A DNA stretch of 60,839 nucleotides from Brevibacillus fluminis (GTDB taxonomy: Bacteria > Bacillota > Bacilli > Brevibacillales > Brevibacillaceae), in assembly GCF_003710825.1 (NCBI RefSeq), contig NZ_RHHQ01000029.1, forward strand, positions 1-60,839. The letters are read 5' to 3'. How positions within the stretch are numbered: position 1 is the stretch's first letter; every line of letters begins with the position of its first letter. Shown here piece by piece: positions 25,547-32,786 of the stretch. The position numbers were made by a program, and so were the translations under genes. The notes under the pieces are model-generated. The model had not been told where the DNA came from, made no database searches, and worked only from the letters and a program-made list of their open reading frames with translations.

Positions 25547-26224
25547 ATGCATACATATGGGGATAGGAGGCGGCTTCTTTTTTGGGCCGCTGGATTGTTC
25601 TTGGTGGGAGCGCTGATCACGCTTCTGGTAGAGGTGGGGAGCACGCAAGAAATCGACGGAGCCGTCTTTTCCTGGGCAGGCACCATCCACATGGACGGGC
25701 TCACAACGGTGTTGAAGGCACTCACGTATTTGGGTAACGGCGTAGTCCTGGCGCCAATCGCGCTTGTGGTGGCGCTTTTATTTTGGATTCGCGGCGATCG
25801 ATTGGAAGCGATCTTTCTCATTGTGGGGGTTGTTGGAGTAGAGGTCGCGAACGAAGGGCTTAAGGCAGTATTTGATCGACCGAGACCACCGGGCTTCGGG
25901 TTGATCGAACTGCCGGAATCGGCATCATTTCCAAGCGGACACGCGATGGTAGGAACGTGCTTTTACATGCTCGCGATCATGTTGATCAGCCGTGTCACTG
26001 CACTGCCAGCATTCCTGTCCGGCATTGTGACCAGCATCATTATGGTATCGGTCTGTTTCAGCCGGATTTACCTCGGCGTGCATTACGCAAGCGATGTCCT
26101 GACAGGTCTTTTACTCGGACTCGCTTGGCTGCTTGTCACCTGGCATTGGTACGAGGGGGCGGTTTCTCGCTACCGTGCATTCAGAAGTCCGCCCCGCATT
26201 TACGTACCTAGGTCATATAATTGA
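25547..26224 (+). CDS. PAP2-family membrane phosphatase
   Basis: A 225-residue protein with about six membrane helices and the three phosphatidic-acid-phosphatase motifs: 'KAVFDRPRPPG' (KxxxxxxRP), 'PSGH' in 'SASFPSGHAMVGT' and 'SRIYLGVHYASDVLTG' (SRxxxxxHxxxD). It may act on undecaprenyl diphosphate or phosphatidylglycerol phosphate on the outer membrane face, like B. subtilis BcrC or YodM; which one is not decided by the sequence. It overlaps the 3' end of the convergent LysR gene by 17 bases. Confidence 0.88.
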   Translation: MHTYGDRRRLLFWAAGLFLVGALITLLVEVGSTQEIDGAVFSWAGTIHMDGLTTVLKALTYLGNGVVLAPIALVVALLFWIRGDRLEAIFLIVGVVGVEVANEGLKAVFDRPRPPGFGLIELPESASFPSGHAMVGTCFYMLAIMLISRVTALPAFLSGIVTSIIMVSVCFSRIYLGVHYASDVLTGLLLGLAWLLVTWHWYEGAVSRYRAFRSPPRIYVPRSYN

Positions 26225-27089
26225 ATTCACGCATGAGGCTCAGCCATTTTTCTACGCTGGGCCTATTTTTTTTCTCGTGGGGAAGGACGATATAGGCGGA
26301 GCGTTTCGGCGGCTTGCTACCCTGAATCACGATCTCCTTCAAGGTGCCATCCATCAGCTCCTGTTTGACACAGGAGCGGGTCATCAGGCTGATCCCGAGG
26401 CCTTCCTTGATCAAATCGAGCGCAAGCCCAGCCTGGTCAACCTGTAGCTTGGGCACGAAGCTGCGCGGCAGATTGTTGTGAATCCATTCATGGAAAGGCG
26501 AGCCCCAGTTGACGTAGAGTAGCGGGAGCGACGCGATGTCTTTCACCGTCACGGTGCCTTCCCGCGTGATCGGGTGGTCGGGTGGGCCGACAAGCACGAT
26601 TTCATCCTCGAAACAGGGAATGACCTCAAAGTTGGGTAGAGAAGGCGGGATATAGACGATCCCGATCTGGATGATATTATCGAGCAAATATTGGATGACG
26701 TCGCTGGAATGACCTGTCTTCGTTTTGACGGCGATGTTTGGGTAGCGGTAATGGTATTCTTTCAAAACGGGTTCGAGCGTATAGCTCCAGACGGACATCA
26801 AGCTGCCGATGGTCAGCCTATCTTCATATGGCTGCAAGGAAGCGACTTCGCTGATCCCTTCCTGCGCCAGCTTCAAGATTCGTTCGGCATAGGGAAGCAG
26901 AGAGAGCCCCGCTTGGGTAATCTCCACATTTCGTTTATCACGAATGAACAGTGGCTTTCCGATTCTCTCTTCCAGCTGCTTGATGCGCATGGTTACGGTC
27001 GATTGCACCAAATGAAGAATCTCTGCCGCTTTGGTAAAGTTTTTCGTCTGCGCAACCGTATGGAAAGCGCGCAATTGTTCAAAATCCAT
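26208..27089 (-). CDS. LysR-family transcriptional regulator
   Basis: A 293-residue LysR regulator. Residues 1-60 are the winged helix ('FEQLRAFHTVAQTKNFTKAA', 'QSTVTMRIKQLEERIGKPLF'), followed by the periplasmic-binding-protein-like effector domain ('DRLTIGSLMSVWSYTLEPVL'). The ATG at 27089 is preceded by GAGGG at suitable spacing; the longer frame starting at 27131 lacks a site. It is divergent from an MFS transporter gene, so it probably regulates that transporter and itself. Effector unknown. Confidence 0.88.
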   Translation of the reverse strand: MDFEQLRAFHTVAQTKNFTKAAEILHLVQSTVTMRIKQLEERIGKPLFIRDKRNVEITQAGLSLLPYAERILKLAQEGISEVASLQPYEDRLTIGSLMSVWSYTLEPVLKEYHYRYPNIAVKTKTGHSSDVIQYLLDNIIQIGIVYIPPSLPNFEVIPCFEDEIVLVGPPDHPITREGTVTVKDIASLPLLYVNWGSPFHEWIHNNLPRSFVPKLQVDQAGLALDLIKEGLGISLMTRSCVKQELMDGTLKEIVIQGSKPPKRSAYIVLPHEKKNRPSVEKWLSLMREFNYMT

Positions 27090-27133
27090 AGACAACGCCC
27101 TCTTATGTGTATTTTTGATTACTCTAAACAAAA

Positions 27134-27153
27134 ATGATCGTTTCTCAAATCAT
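27134..27153. promoter_or_regulatory. Candidate LysR operator
   Basis: ATGAT-N10-ATCAT (27134-27138 and 27149-27153) is an inverted repeat between the divergent LysR and MFS genes, at the distance expected of a LysR recognition site. It contains the T-N11-A type symmetry common in this family. Confidence 0.45.
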
Positions 27154-27213
27154 ACCGCATTCTGTAAGCTGTTCATATCCCTTGAGTGGTCAATAAAAAG
27201 GAGGCCGTTTGGC

Positions 27214-28416
27214 TTGAGGAAAGAGATATGGCGCGAAACGCCGGGCTCGGTAAAATTACTGCTCTTGATGTCATTTATCATGAATATTGGTTTTTATGCA
27301 CTGATCCCGTATTTGACGCTTTACATGACGGGCAGCATCGGGTGGACGCTGGCAATGGCCGGCTTGGTACTGTCGGTGCGGCAGTTTTCGCAGCAGGGCT
27401 TTTCGTTTTTGGGTGGTTTGGTTTCAGACAAATTCGGCTACAAAGGAACGATGGTCCTCGGGCTTTTTATTAGAGCCACGGGGTTTTGCGCGTTTGCATA
27501 CTGTACCGAGACATGGCATTTTTTCCTGGCAGCCGTGCTGTCTGGTTTAGGCGGCTCGCTGTTCGAGCCAGCAGGTTCCGCAGCGTATGCGATTTTGACA
27601 CCGGAGTCGATTCGCAAGGACGTATTTGCTTTCCGTAACGTGCTCGGTAACGTAGGCGTGGTTGGCTCACAAATCGTCGGCACAGCCTTGTCGTCCTTCG
27701 ATTTCTTTTGGCTCTCGATTTTTGCGGGTGCGCTTTACTATCTATTATCCATCGTCGGGCTTCTATGTCTGCCAGCGGCAACGATGCGAAACACAAGGCA
27801 GTCGCTAATGCAAAGCGTCATCCATGTGATTAAGGACAAACCATTCATGCTCTATACGCTTATTTTAATCGGGTATTACTATTTGTACATGCAAATATTT
27901 TTGACAATACCGCAATTCGTAGAGGATACGCTGGGAAGCAAAACGTTTGTCGGGATCGTGCTGTCAACGGTCTCGGTCGCGACAATTCTGTTCCAGATGA
28001 AAATCATCCAGTGGCTGGCCCATTTTCAGCAGCGGTTTACGTTGATCGGCTTGGGGGCACTTCTAATGGGCATCGGAATGTTTTTCTTCACCTTTGCCGA
28101 CAGCTTGTGGGCGATCATGCTCGATTCGGTGATTTTCGCATTTGGCACGATGATTTCGATGCCATACTTGATCGAGATGGTTCCGCTGTTCGCACCGAAG
28201 GAACAGATTGGCGCGTACTACGGCTTCAACGGGTATTCACTGGCATTCGGAGGGTCGCTTGGGACATTCATCGGCGGATGGGTCTATGACCTTGGCGTTC
28301 ACCAGCAGCTGCCATGGCTCGCGTGGTCGATCTGTCTCTTGGTCGGCATCGTCGTCGCCTGGCTGCTCTATCAGCTCGAACAAAAAGTTGGGGTAAAGCT
28401 GCAGGCAGAGTTTTAG
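27214..28416 (+). CDS. MFS transporter
   Basis: A 400-residue major facilitator with about 12 membrane helices. The motif A region reads 'GGLVSDKFGYKGTMVLG' after helix 2, and 'SGLGGSLFEPAGSAAYAILT' lies in helix 4-5, similar to MdtH/YfcJ-type drug or metabolite exporters. The start is TTG at 27214, 9 bases after AAAGGAGG; the upstream part of the open frame (27031-27213) overlaps the LysR gene and is not likely coding. Substrate unknown; control by the divergent LysR protein is inferred. Confidence 0.85.
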   Translation: MRKEIWRETPGSVKLLLLMSFIMNIGFYALIPYLTLYMTGSIGWTLAMAGLVLSVRQFSQQGFSFLGGLVSDKFGYKGTMVLGLFIRATGFCAFAYCTETWHFFLAAVLSGLGGSLFEPAGSAAYAILTPESIRKDVFAFRNVLGNVGVVGSQIVGTALSSFDFFWLSIFAGALYYLLSIVGLLCLPAATMRNTRQSLMQSVIHVIKDKPFMLYTLILIGYYYLYMQIFLTIPQFVEDTLGSKTFVGIVLSTVSVATILFQMKIIQWLAHFQQRFTLIGLGALLMGIGMFFFTFADSLWAIMLDSVIFAFGTMISMPYLIEMVPLFAPKEQIGAYYGFNGYSLAFGGSLGTFIGGWVYDLGVHQQLPWLAWSICLLVGIVVAWLLYQLEQKVGVKLQAEF

Positions 28417-28539
28417 TCACACAATTGCCAAAAAATAACTGTAAAAAATGAAACCTTTGGGCGGGTTCTTTCGTACAATTTAGTAGAGAAACGATTTTAC
28501 GTGAAAAAGAGCGTGAAAAAAGAAGGCGAGGTAGAAAAA

Positions 28540-28653
28540 ATGGAAGACAAAGCAAAATTGAAACGGATGTTGTTTTTTACTAGCTCCATCGGGTTTTTCG
28601 TCTTTGCGCTCGTGGTTGTTACTGAGATTGTACGAATTTCCGTTCACACATAA
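28540..28653 (+). CDS. Small single-pass membrane protein (37 residues)
   Basis: A 37-codon gene starting ATG at 28540 after GCGAGG, ending TAA. A charged N-terminus ('MEDKAKLKRM') is followed by one hydrophobic helix ('LFFTSSIGFFVFALVVV') and a short tail. An in-frame GTG at 28501 could extend it by 13 lysine-rich residues. A strong terminator follows immediately. Function unknown; it lies just upstream of sda but has its own terminator, so the two are separate units. Confidence 0.6.
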   Translation: MEDKAKLKRMLFFTSSIGFFVFALVVVTEIVRISVHT

Positions 28654-28675
28654 GGAACCGAATAGAGATTTTGTG

Positions 28676-28716
28676 AAAAATGCCTGTAAGCGCACATGCT
28701 TGCAGGCATTTTTTTC
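28676..28716 (+). terminator. Strong intrinsic terminator
   Basis: AAAAATGCCTGTAAGC (28676-28691) pairs with GCTTGCAGGCATTTTTTT (from 28698); it separates the 37-residue gene from sda. Confidence 0.9.
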
Positions 28717-28735
28717 TCGACAAATTTCGACGAGC

Positions 28736-28844
28736 TGTGGATAAAAGCAGCGGGTAAATCCACATAAGCAAAAATGGATATTTTTGTCTTGTACACAAAG
28801 AATCAACAAGATACTCACATGATTTCCACAGGGACTGTGGATTT
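28736..28844. promoter_or_regulatory. Cluster of DnaA boxes upstream of sda
   Basis: A perfect DnaA box TGTGGATAA lies at 28736-28744 (TTATCCACA on the minus strand). Near matches are AAATCCACA (28756-28764), TTGTACACA (28789-28797), ATTTCCACA (28822-28830) and TGTGGATTT (28836-28844). In B. subtilis DnaA binds several boxes at the sda promoter and couples its transcription to replication. The cluster sits directly ahead of the sda promoter here. Confidence 0.7.
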
Positions 28845-28852
28845 AGCGGCAA

Positions 28853-28881
28853 TTGTTCCCTCTTCCAAATAATGATAGAAT
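28853..28881 (+). promoter_or_regulatory. SigA-type promoter of sda
   Basis: TTGTTC (28853-28858) and TAGAAT (28876-28881) with 17-base spacing; transcription would start near 28888, shortly before the AGGAGG at about 28895-28900. Confidence 0.55.
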
Positions 28882-28908
28882 TCCAAATAGAAAGAGGAGG
28901 TGACAAAC

Positions 28909-29046
28909 GTGAGATATTTAAGCGATCAAATGTTACTCGAAGTCTATCGGCGTGCTGTCTCTCTCCAGTTGGAATCAGACTTTATCAACTTGATCTATGA
29001 AGAACTGGTGCGAAGAAGCCTAGTCGATGCTCTGGTAACCGCTTAA
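28909..29046 (+). CDS. sda: Sporulation checkpoint protein Sda
   Basis: A 45-residue helical-hairpin protein. 'RYLSDQMLLEVYRRAVSLQL' followed by 'ESDFINLIYEELVRRSL' lines up with B. subtilis Sda (46 residues, 'LSDELLIESYFKA ... DFIELIENEIKRRSL'). Sda binds the histidine kinases KinA and KinB and blocks phosphorelay signalling to Spo0A when replication is active or DNA is damaged. The start is GTG after AGAGGAGG. The upstream DnaA-box cluster fits the known DnaA control of sda, and a terminator follows. Identification rests on sequence and context together. Confidence 0.9.
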   Translation: MRYLSDQMLLEVYRRAVSLQLESDFINLIYEELVRRSLVDALVTA

Positions 29047-29064
29047 TGATCAATTATCAAAACA

Positions 29065-29097
29065 GCCATCCAAGTCAACTGGATGGCCTTTGTTTTA
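29065..29097 (+). terminator. Terminator of sda
   Basis: GCCATCCA (29065-29072) pairs with TGGATGGC, then CTTTGTTTT. Repeat copy A starts at its T-tract. Confidence 0.75.
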
Positions 29098-29184
29098 CAG
29101 ATAAGAATTTATAAAATTCTTATCCAGTATAAGTGCAACCGCGGCTACGCCAAAAAGTTTGGCGTAGCCAGGTTTTCTAATTAC
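29097..29184. repeat. Dispersed palindromic repeat, copy A (full length)
   Basis: Two hairpins in series. GATAAGAATTT-ATA-AAATTCTTATC (29100-29124) is followed by a short linker and GGCTACGCCAAA-AAG-TTTGGCGTAGCC (29143-29169; 12 perfect pairs), then the conserved tail AGGTTTTCTAAT. Copy B at 30.2 kb matches nearly base for base outside the loops. It lies immediately after the sda terminator. Confidence 0.85.
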
Positions 29185-29206
29185 AGCAGCGAAAAGTGCT
29201 TATGTA

Positions 29207-29704
29207 TTAGATCAATTCGAACGAAACGATCCGATCGATCGGCGATTCCTTCTGCTTCCACATATCAGGCAAGTAGAGAAGAACAGGTCCGTTTTCGCGA
29301 ATCGGCTTGCCATCTTTGGAAAACTGCAGGATAGCGCGGCGCGCTTGTGAAAGTGGCAAGGTGATCGGCTCGCCTTCCTCGCGATGCAGCTTGAGCGAGA
29401 CTGCGGTAGGATCCGGCTGGGCATTGTCGAGGAACCAGCTTAGGCGCATTGCGTAATCGCCGATCAATGCTTTCCGTTCCTTAATCATGCTGCGCGATTC
29501 AGAAGGGGGGAGCGAACCTTCTTTCAATTCCTTGTCCCATTGGGCGCCTGTCCCTTTCAAATAAGCCGGAACATCGTCTTGGACTTCATCCAAGTCTCCG
29601 GTAAAATGCGCCAAATCAATTTTGCGGTCATCAAAAATCCAGACGCTGGGGTCGATCGTAATGCGATGGGAGACAGCGCCTGTCACCGTAATGATATCAG
29701 CCAT
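29207..29704 (-). CDS. Hypothetical 165-residue protein, Bacillales-type
   Basis: A soluble protein starting 'ADIITVTGAVSHRITIDPSV' then 'WIFDDRKIDLAHF', an arrangement I associate with a conserved but uncharacterised Paenibacillaceae family; some databases label relatives as peptidyl-prolyl isomerases, which I cannot support from motifs. The C-terminal half contains 'LPLSQARRAILQFSKDGKPI'. The ATG at 29704 follows AAGGAGGA by about 8 bases; the longer frame to 29737 lacks a site. Convergent with repeat copy A; role unknown. Confidence 0.7.
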   Translation of the reverse strand: MADIITVTGAVSHRITIDPSVWIFDDRKIDLAHFTGDLDEVQDDVPAYLKGTGAQWDKELKEGSLPPSESRSMIKERKALIGDYAMRLSWFLDNAQPDPTAVSLKLHREEGEPITLPLSQARRAILQFSKDGKPIRENGPVLLYLPDMWKQKESPIDRIVSFELI

Positions 29705-29882
29705 GATGCATATCCTCCTTGGGAAAAAATGAAGCAACTATGATTGTTTTCGCCTTCCAATTGTACATGGACATCTACCATTTGCGCAAACCGTCACGGA
29801 GAAACTGCATTCTCCCCTTTTCAAATGCTTTGGAATGGCGTACTATGTATGGTAAGGTTGGAGGCAAACGGAGGGATACGTT

Positions 29883-30167
29883 TTGGAAGAGGTTAGGATT
29901 CCAGATATGGCTGATAAGGCGATGGCTCTGCTGCGTGCGGATGCTGATAAGATATATAAATTAATCGACGTACAGATGGAAAACCTGACCATGCCACAAT
30001 GTCCGCTTTATGAAGAAGTTTTGGACACGCAGATGTTTGGACTTTCCCGTGAAGTGGAATTTGCAGTCAGGCTCGGTCTGATTGAAGAAGAACTTGGCAG
30101 AAGCATTATGGATGAGCTGGAGAAGCGTCTGGCTGATTTACACGAGATGTTTAATTCGAAAAAATAA
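29883..30167 (+). CDS. ylaN: YlaN (UPF0358), Fur-interacting iron homeostasis protein
   Basis: A 94-residue helical protein. 'MENLTMPQCPLYEEVLDTQM' followed by 'FGLSREVEFAVRLGL' is nearly identical to B. subtilis YlaN. YlaN has been shown to bind Fur and relieve Fur repression when iron is limiting, and its loss makes cells need extra iron. The start is TTG with GGAGG 9 bases upstream. A terminator and repeat copy B follow. It is monocistronic here, away from the yla cluster of B. subtilis. Confidence 0.92.
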   Translation: MEEVRIPDMADKAMALLRADADKIYKLIDVQMENLTMPQCPLYEEVLDTQMFGLSREVEFAVRLGLIEEELGRSIMDELEKRLADLHEMFNSKK

Positions 30168-30197
30168 GCGAGGGTACGAAGCCCTCGCTTTTTTTTA
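30166..30197 (+). terminator. Terminator of ylaN
   Basis: AAGCGAGGG (about 30166-30174) pairs with CCCTCGCTT (from 30182) followed by eight T. Confidence 0.9.
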
Positions 30198-30285
30198 TAC
30201 AGATAAGAATTTATTAAATTCTTATCCAGTAACAGTGCAACCGCGGCTTAAGCCAAGAGCTTGGCGCAGCCAGGTTTTCTAATCG
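30198..30285. repeat. Dispersed palindromic repeat, copy B (full length)
   Basis: The same two-hairpin architecture as copy A: GATAAGAATTTATTAAATTCTTATC (25 bases, 30202-30226), linker GTGCAACCGCGG, then GGCT..GCCAAG-AG-CTTGGCGCAGCC and AGGTTTTCTAAT. It starts at the T-tract of the ylaN terminator and ends 8 bases from the stop of the convergent antiporter gene. Confidence 0.85.
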
Positions 30286-30291
30286 CTTGGA

Positions 30292-31335
30292 TTAGACAAA
30301 AAAGAACGCGGTTCCCAAGATGATGTAGACGGCAAGCAGCAATACACCTTCAAACCAGTTGGTAGCCCCGTCCCGCGAAATGCTGATCGCGATGAATGCG
30401 CTCGCGCCAATCGCCGCCAATTCGAATGGCGAGAATACAATGTTCATCGGTTGGCCAAGGAACCAGGAGATCAATACCAATGTTGGTGCGACGAACAAGG
30501 CGATTTGCAAGCTAGAACCGATGGCGATCTCGACGGCTGCGCCGATCCGGTTTTTCATGGCTAGCAATATCGCCGCGCTATGCTCCGCGGCATTCCCGAT
30601 AATGGCGATGACAAATGCACCGACGAAGATTTCAGACCAGCCGAACGCTTTGGTCACCACCTCCACGCTGTGCACCAGCCATTCGGAAACGAGGGCGACA
30701 AAGAAAGTTGCGACCAAGAGCATGATGATCGAAACGCCTTTTGACCAGGACGGCTCGCCGTCATGTGGCTCGATGTCGGACAAGAAATCTTTGTGGGTCA
30801 CCATCGAGAAGATGAGCCAGAGTACGTATGCGACGATCAATATCACCGCAATGACGATACTCAATGTATTGATTTTGGCCACAGGAAGCTGCTGCATGAA
30901 GACAGCAGGGACGAACAGGGCGATCACTGCCAAGATCATCAGCGATGCATTATGGCCGGCCAGCAGGCTGTTGAACTTTTGCTCCTTATAAATGAGCCCG
31001 CCCAAAAATACACTCAAACCAAGCACGAGCAGCATGTTGCCGATGATCGATCCGGTGATCGATGCTTTTACCATGTCAAAGTAGCCGGATTTGACCAGGA
31101 AAAAAGCGATGATCAGCTCGGCGGCATTGCCAAACGTCGCATTCAAAAATCCGCCGATCCGGTCGCCTGCGTAATGCGCCACGCTTTCGGTCGCTTTTCC
31201 AAGCCAGGCGGCGAGAAAAACAACAGCAAGCGATGCAGTGATGAATTTGAATAGATCCAGGTCTGTTCCATAGTGCGCATAAGCCGCTAGCGCAAAGCTT
31301 GCGCCGACTAGCGTGAAGAACAACTTTTGCTTCAT
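30292..31335 (-). CDS. chaA: Calcium/proton antiporter (CaCA family, YfkE/ChaA-like)
   Basis: A 347-residue membrane protein with about 11 helices. The two CaCA alpha-repeats appear as 'FLNATFGNAAELIIAFFLV' and 'VIAIIGNAAEHSAAILLA', whose acidic residues bind Ca2+. Length and motifs match B. subtilis YfkE (ChaA), a H+/Ca2+ exchanger. The ATG at 31335 follows GGAGG at proper distance; the upstream frame to 31389 lacks one. A monocistronic gene, divergent from a small zinc-ribbon gene. Confidence 0.9.
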   Translation of the reverse strand: MKQKLFFTLVGASFALAAYAHYGTDLDLFKFITASLAVVFLAAWLGKATESVAHYAGDRIGGFLNATFGNAAELIIAFFLVKSGYFDMVKASITGSIIGNMLLVLGLSVFLGGLIYKEQKFNSLLAGHNASLMILAVIALFVPAVFMQQLPVAKINTLSIVIAVILIVAYVLWLIFSMVTHKDFLSDIEPHDGEPSWSKGVSIIMLLVATFFVALVSEWLVHSVEVVTKAFGWSEIFVGAFVIAIIGNAAEHSAAILLAMKNRIGAAVEIAIGSSLQIALFVAPTLVLISWFLGQPMNIVFSPFELAAIGASAFIAISISRDGATNWFEGVLLLAVYIILGTAFFFV

Positions 31336-31497
31336 AATGGCCTCCAAACGAAAAAAAAATAGAGCGATAACATGAATTAGTCTACCCAATCCTTACCAGA
31401 TTGTCACGTAAAAACGTGATAGTGACTCGAAGGAATACGTCATCCGCAGGTAGGCACAATAGGGAAGAGTCGCAAATACGAAAAGGGGAGGAAAACA

Positions 31498-31749
31498 ATG
31501 ACTCAACCCTATATGTGTCCGACCTGCAAGTCAAATCGCATGCGCTTCACGATCATTCAACAGCAACCCCAATATGTGCGGCTGCATCCACAGACGGGCG
31601 AGGTTGTGAACATGCTGTCGCAAGAAGAGCTCGACACGTTTCACCAGCCATACCGAGGTGATCAGTTTTTGGTCCAGTGCGGCGTCTGCGGAACGACGGA
31701 GAGTGAAGAGCGGTTCGTAAAGATGGCCCAGCATATGCAAACCAAATAA
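31498..31749 (+). CDS. Small zinc-ribbon-like protein
   Basis: An 83-residue protein with two Cys pairs: 'YMCPTCKSNRMRFT' near the N-terminus and 'LVQCGVCGTTESEERF' near the C-terminus, consistent with a single zinc ribbon split by a 45-residue insert. No family recognised. GGGGAGG lies 6 bases before the ATG, and a very strong terminator follows, so it is a real independent gene. A nucleic-acid-binding or metal-sensing role is possible but not shown. Confidence 0.7.
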   Translation: MTQPYMCPTCKSNRMRFTIIQQQPQYVRLHPQTGEVVNMLSQEELDTFHQPYRGDQFLVQCGVCGTTESEERFVKMAQHMQTK

Positions 31750-31761
31750 CGTTCGGAAAGA

Positions 31762-31798
31762 AAGGCGCGCCACATGCGATGGCGCGCCTGTTTTTTTG
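31762..31798. terminator. Strong GC-rich terminator
   Basis: AGGCGCGCCA (31763-31772) pairs perfectly with TGGCGCGCCT (31780-31789), followed by a T-tract. Repeat copy C begins at the end of the T-tract. Confidence 0.9.
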
Positions 31799-31845
31799 TA
31801 CAGACCGTGGCTTTAGCCAAAGTTTGGCGCTGCCAGGTTTTCAAA
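31798..31845. repeat. Dispersed palindromic repeat, copy C (short form)
   Basis: GTACAGACCGTGGCTTTAGCC..AGTTTGGCGCTGCC, then AGGTTTTCAAAT. It keeps the GCCAAAgTTTGGC hairpin core and tail but lacks the upstream GATAAGAATTT hairpin. It touches the sleB stop codon. Confidence 0.75.
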
Positions 31846-32640
31846 TCAGCGGCAAAAAATGTGCTTGCCGATCTTTTTGATCTGTGGGCGGCTCCAAATC
31901 CAAGCGGAGGTCGCTGTTTCCGGATTGAAGTAATAAATGGCGCCGCCTGTTGGGTCCCAGCCGTTTAATGCGTCCTTCACCGCTTTTTTGGCCGTCTCAT
32001 TCGGCGTCAGGTAAATTTGGCCATCGGCAACTGCGGTGAAAGCGCGCGGCTCGAAGATAACCGCAGCTGGCGTATTTGGAAAAGCGGGGTTGCGCGTCCG
32101 ATTAAGGATGACGGCAGCAACTGCCACCTGTCCAACGTACGGTTCGCCGCGCGATTCACCGAACACGGCATTCGCCATCAGCTTGAGATCGTTGTCCGAG
32201 ATGGTTGACGCTTTTTTGTTTGTCGATGGGGTGGGCGACGGAGCCGAAGCGGAAGGGGCTGAAGGAGCCGATGGAGCCGTAGGAGCTGATGCTGAAGGAG
32301 CGCCAAGTGACTCCTCCGGTCTAGTTGGGCGCCAGTCTTTAGTTGCATTGTACAGCTTCAGCTTCGTTTTCGGGCCGAGGATTCCGTCGATTTTCATCCC
32401 GAATTCATATTGGAAGTTGCGGAGTGCCCAATAAGAGCGCCAGCCGAATTGGCCGTCGATCGCTCCGGTGTAAAAGCCGAGAAATTTCAAGCGCGCTTGC
32501 ATTTCTCTGACATCTGTGCCGCTTGCACCGACCTCAATCGTCGTTTTACTGAAAGCATTGATGGTCATCGGCGTTGTGCCCACGATGGTTGAGGCTAAAA
32601 CTAGCGAGCCTAAGATCAATAGCGGTCGTTTCACTTTCAT
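31846..32640 (-). CDS. sleB: Spore cortex-lytic enzyme SleB
   Basis: A 264-residue exported germination hydrolase (lytic transglycosylase) that degrades cortex peptidoglycan containing muramic-delta-lactam. A signal peptide (about residues 1-29) precedes a peptidoglycan-binding domain (about 35-95: 'LKFLGFYTGAIDGQFGWRSY'), then a low-complexity Ser-Ala-Pro linker (about 112-140), then the SleB/CwlJ catalytic domain ('LMANAVFGESRGEPYVGQVA', 'AVILNRTRNPAFPNT'). AAGGAGG precedes the ATG at 32640. The usual partner ypeB is not adjacent; downstream is a repeat and a terminator. Confidence 0.93.
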   Translation of the reverse strand: MKVKRPLLILGSLVLASTIVGTTPMTINAFSKTTIEVGASGTDVREMQARLKFLGFYTGAIDGQFGWRSYWALRNFQYEFGMKIDGILGPKTKLKLYNATKDWRPTRPEESLGAPSASAPTAPSAPSAPSASAPSPTPSTNKKASTISDNDLKLMANAVFGESRGEPYVGQVAVAAVILNRTRNPAFPNTPAAVIFEPRAFTAVADGQIYLTPNETAKKAVKDALNGWDPTGGAIYYFNPETATSAWIWSRPQIKKIGKHIFCR

Positions 32641-32786
32641 GGTGTGCCTCCTTGAATGATGCCTCTCATTTGGGAGTAGTTTGTCCAAAAAGCGTTCACA
32701 TCCAATAGCCAGGCGAAGTGTAAAATGATGGATGCTTGGTCAAGACTAGTGAATGTTCAAGATAGACGTTCGGGAGGTTGAGAGCC

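Noticed and set aside
28736..28844. DnaA-box cluster as a replication origin
   Set aside because: No dnaA/dnaN genes and no AT-rich unwinding region; the cluster is fully explained by sda regulation.
32215..32310. Short repeats in the sleB gene as a CRISPR or tandem-repeat locus
   Set aside because: They encode the in-frame Ser-Ala-Pro linker and are irregular in length.
32655..32700. SigG promoter for sleB
   Set aside because: CAAACTA resembles a SigG -10, but no -35 lies at the right distance, so I do not list it.
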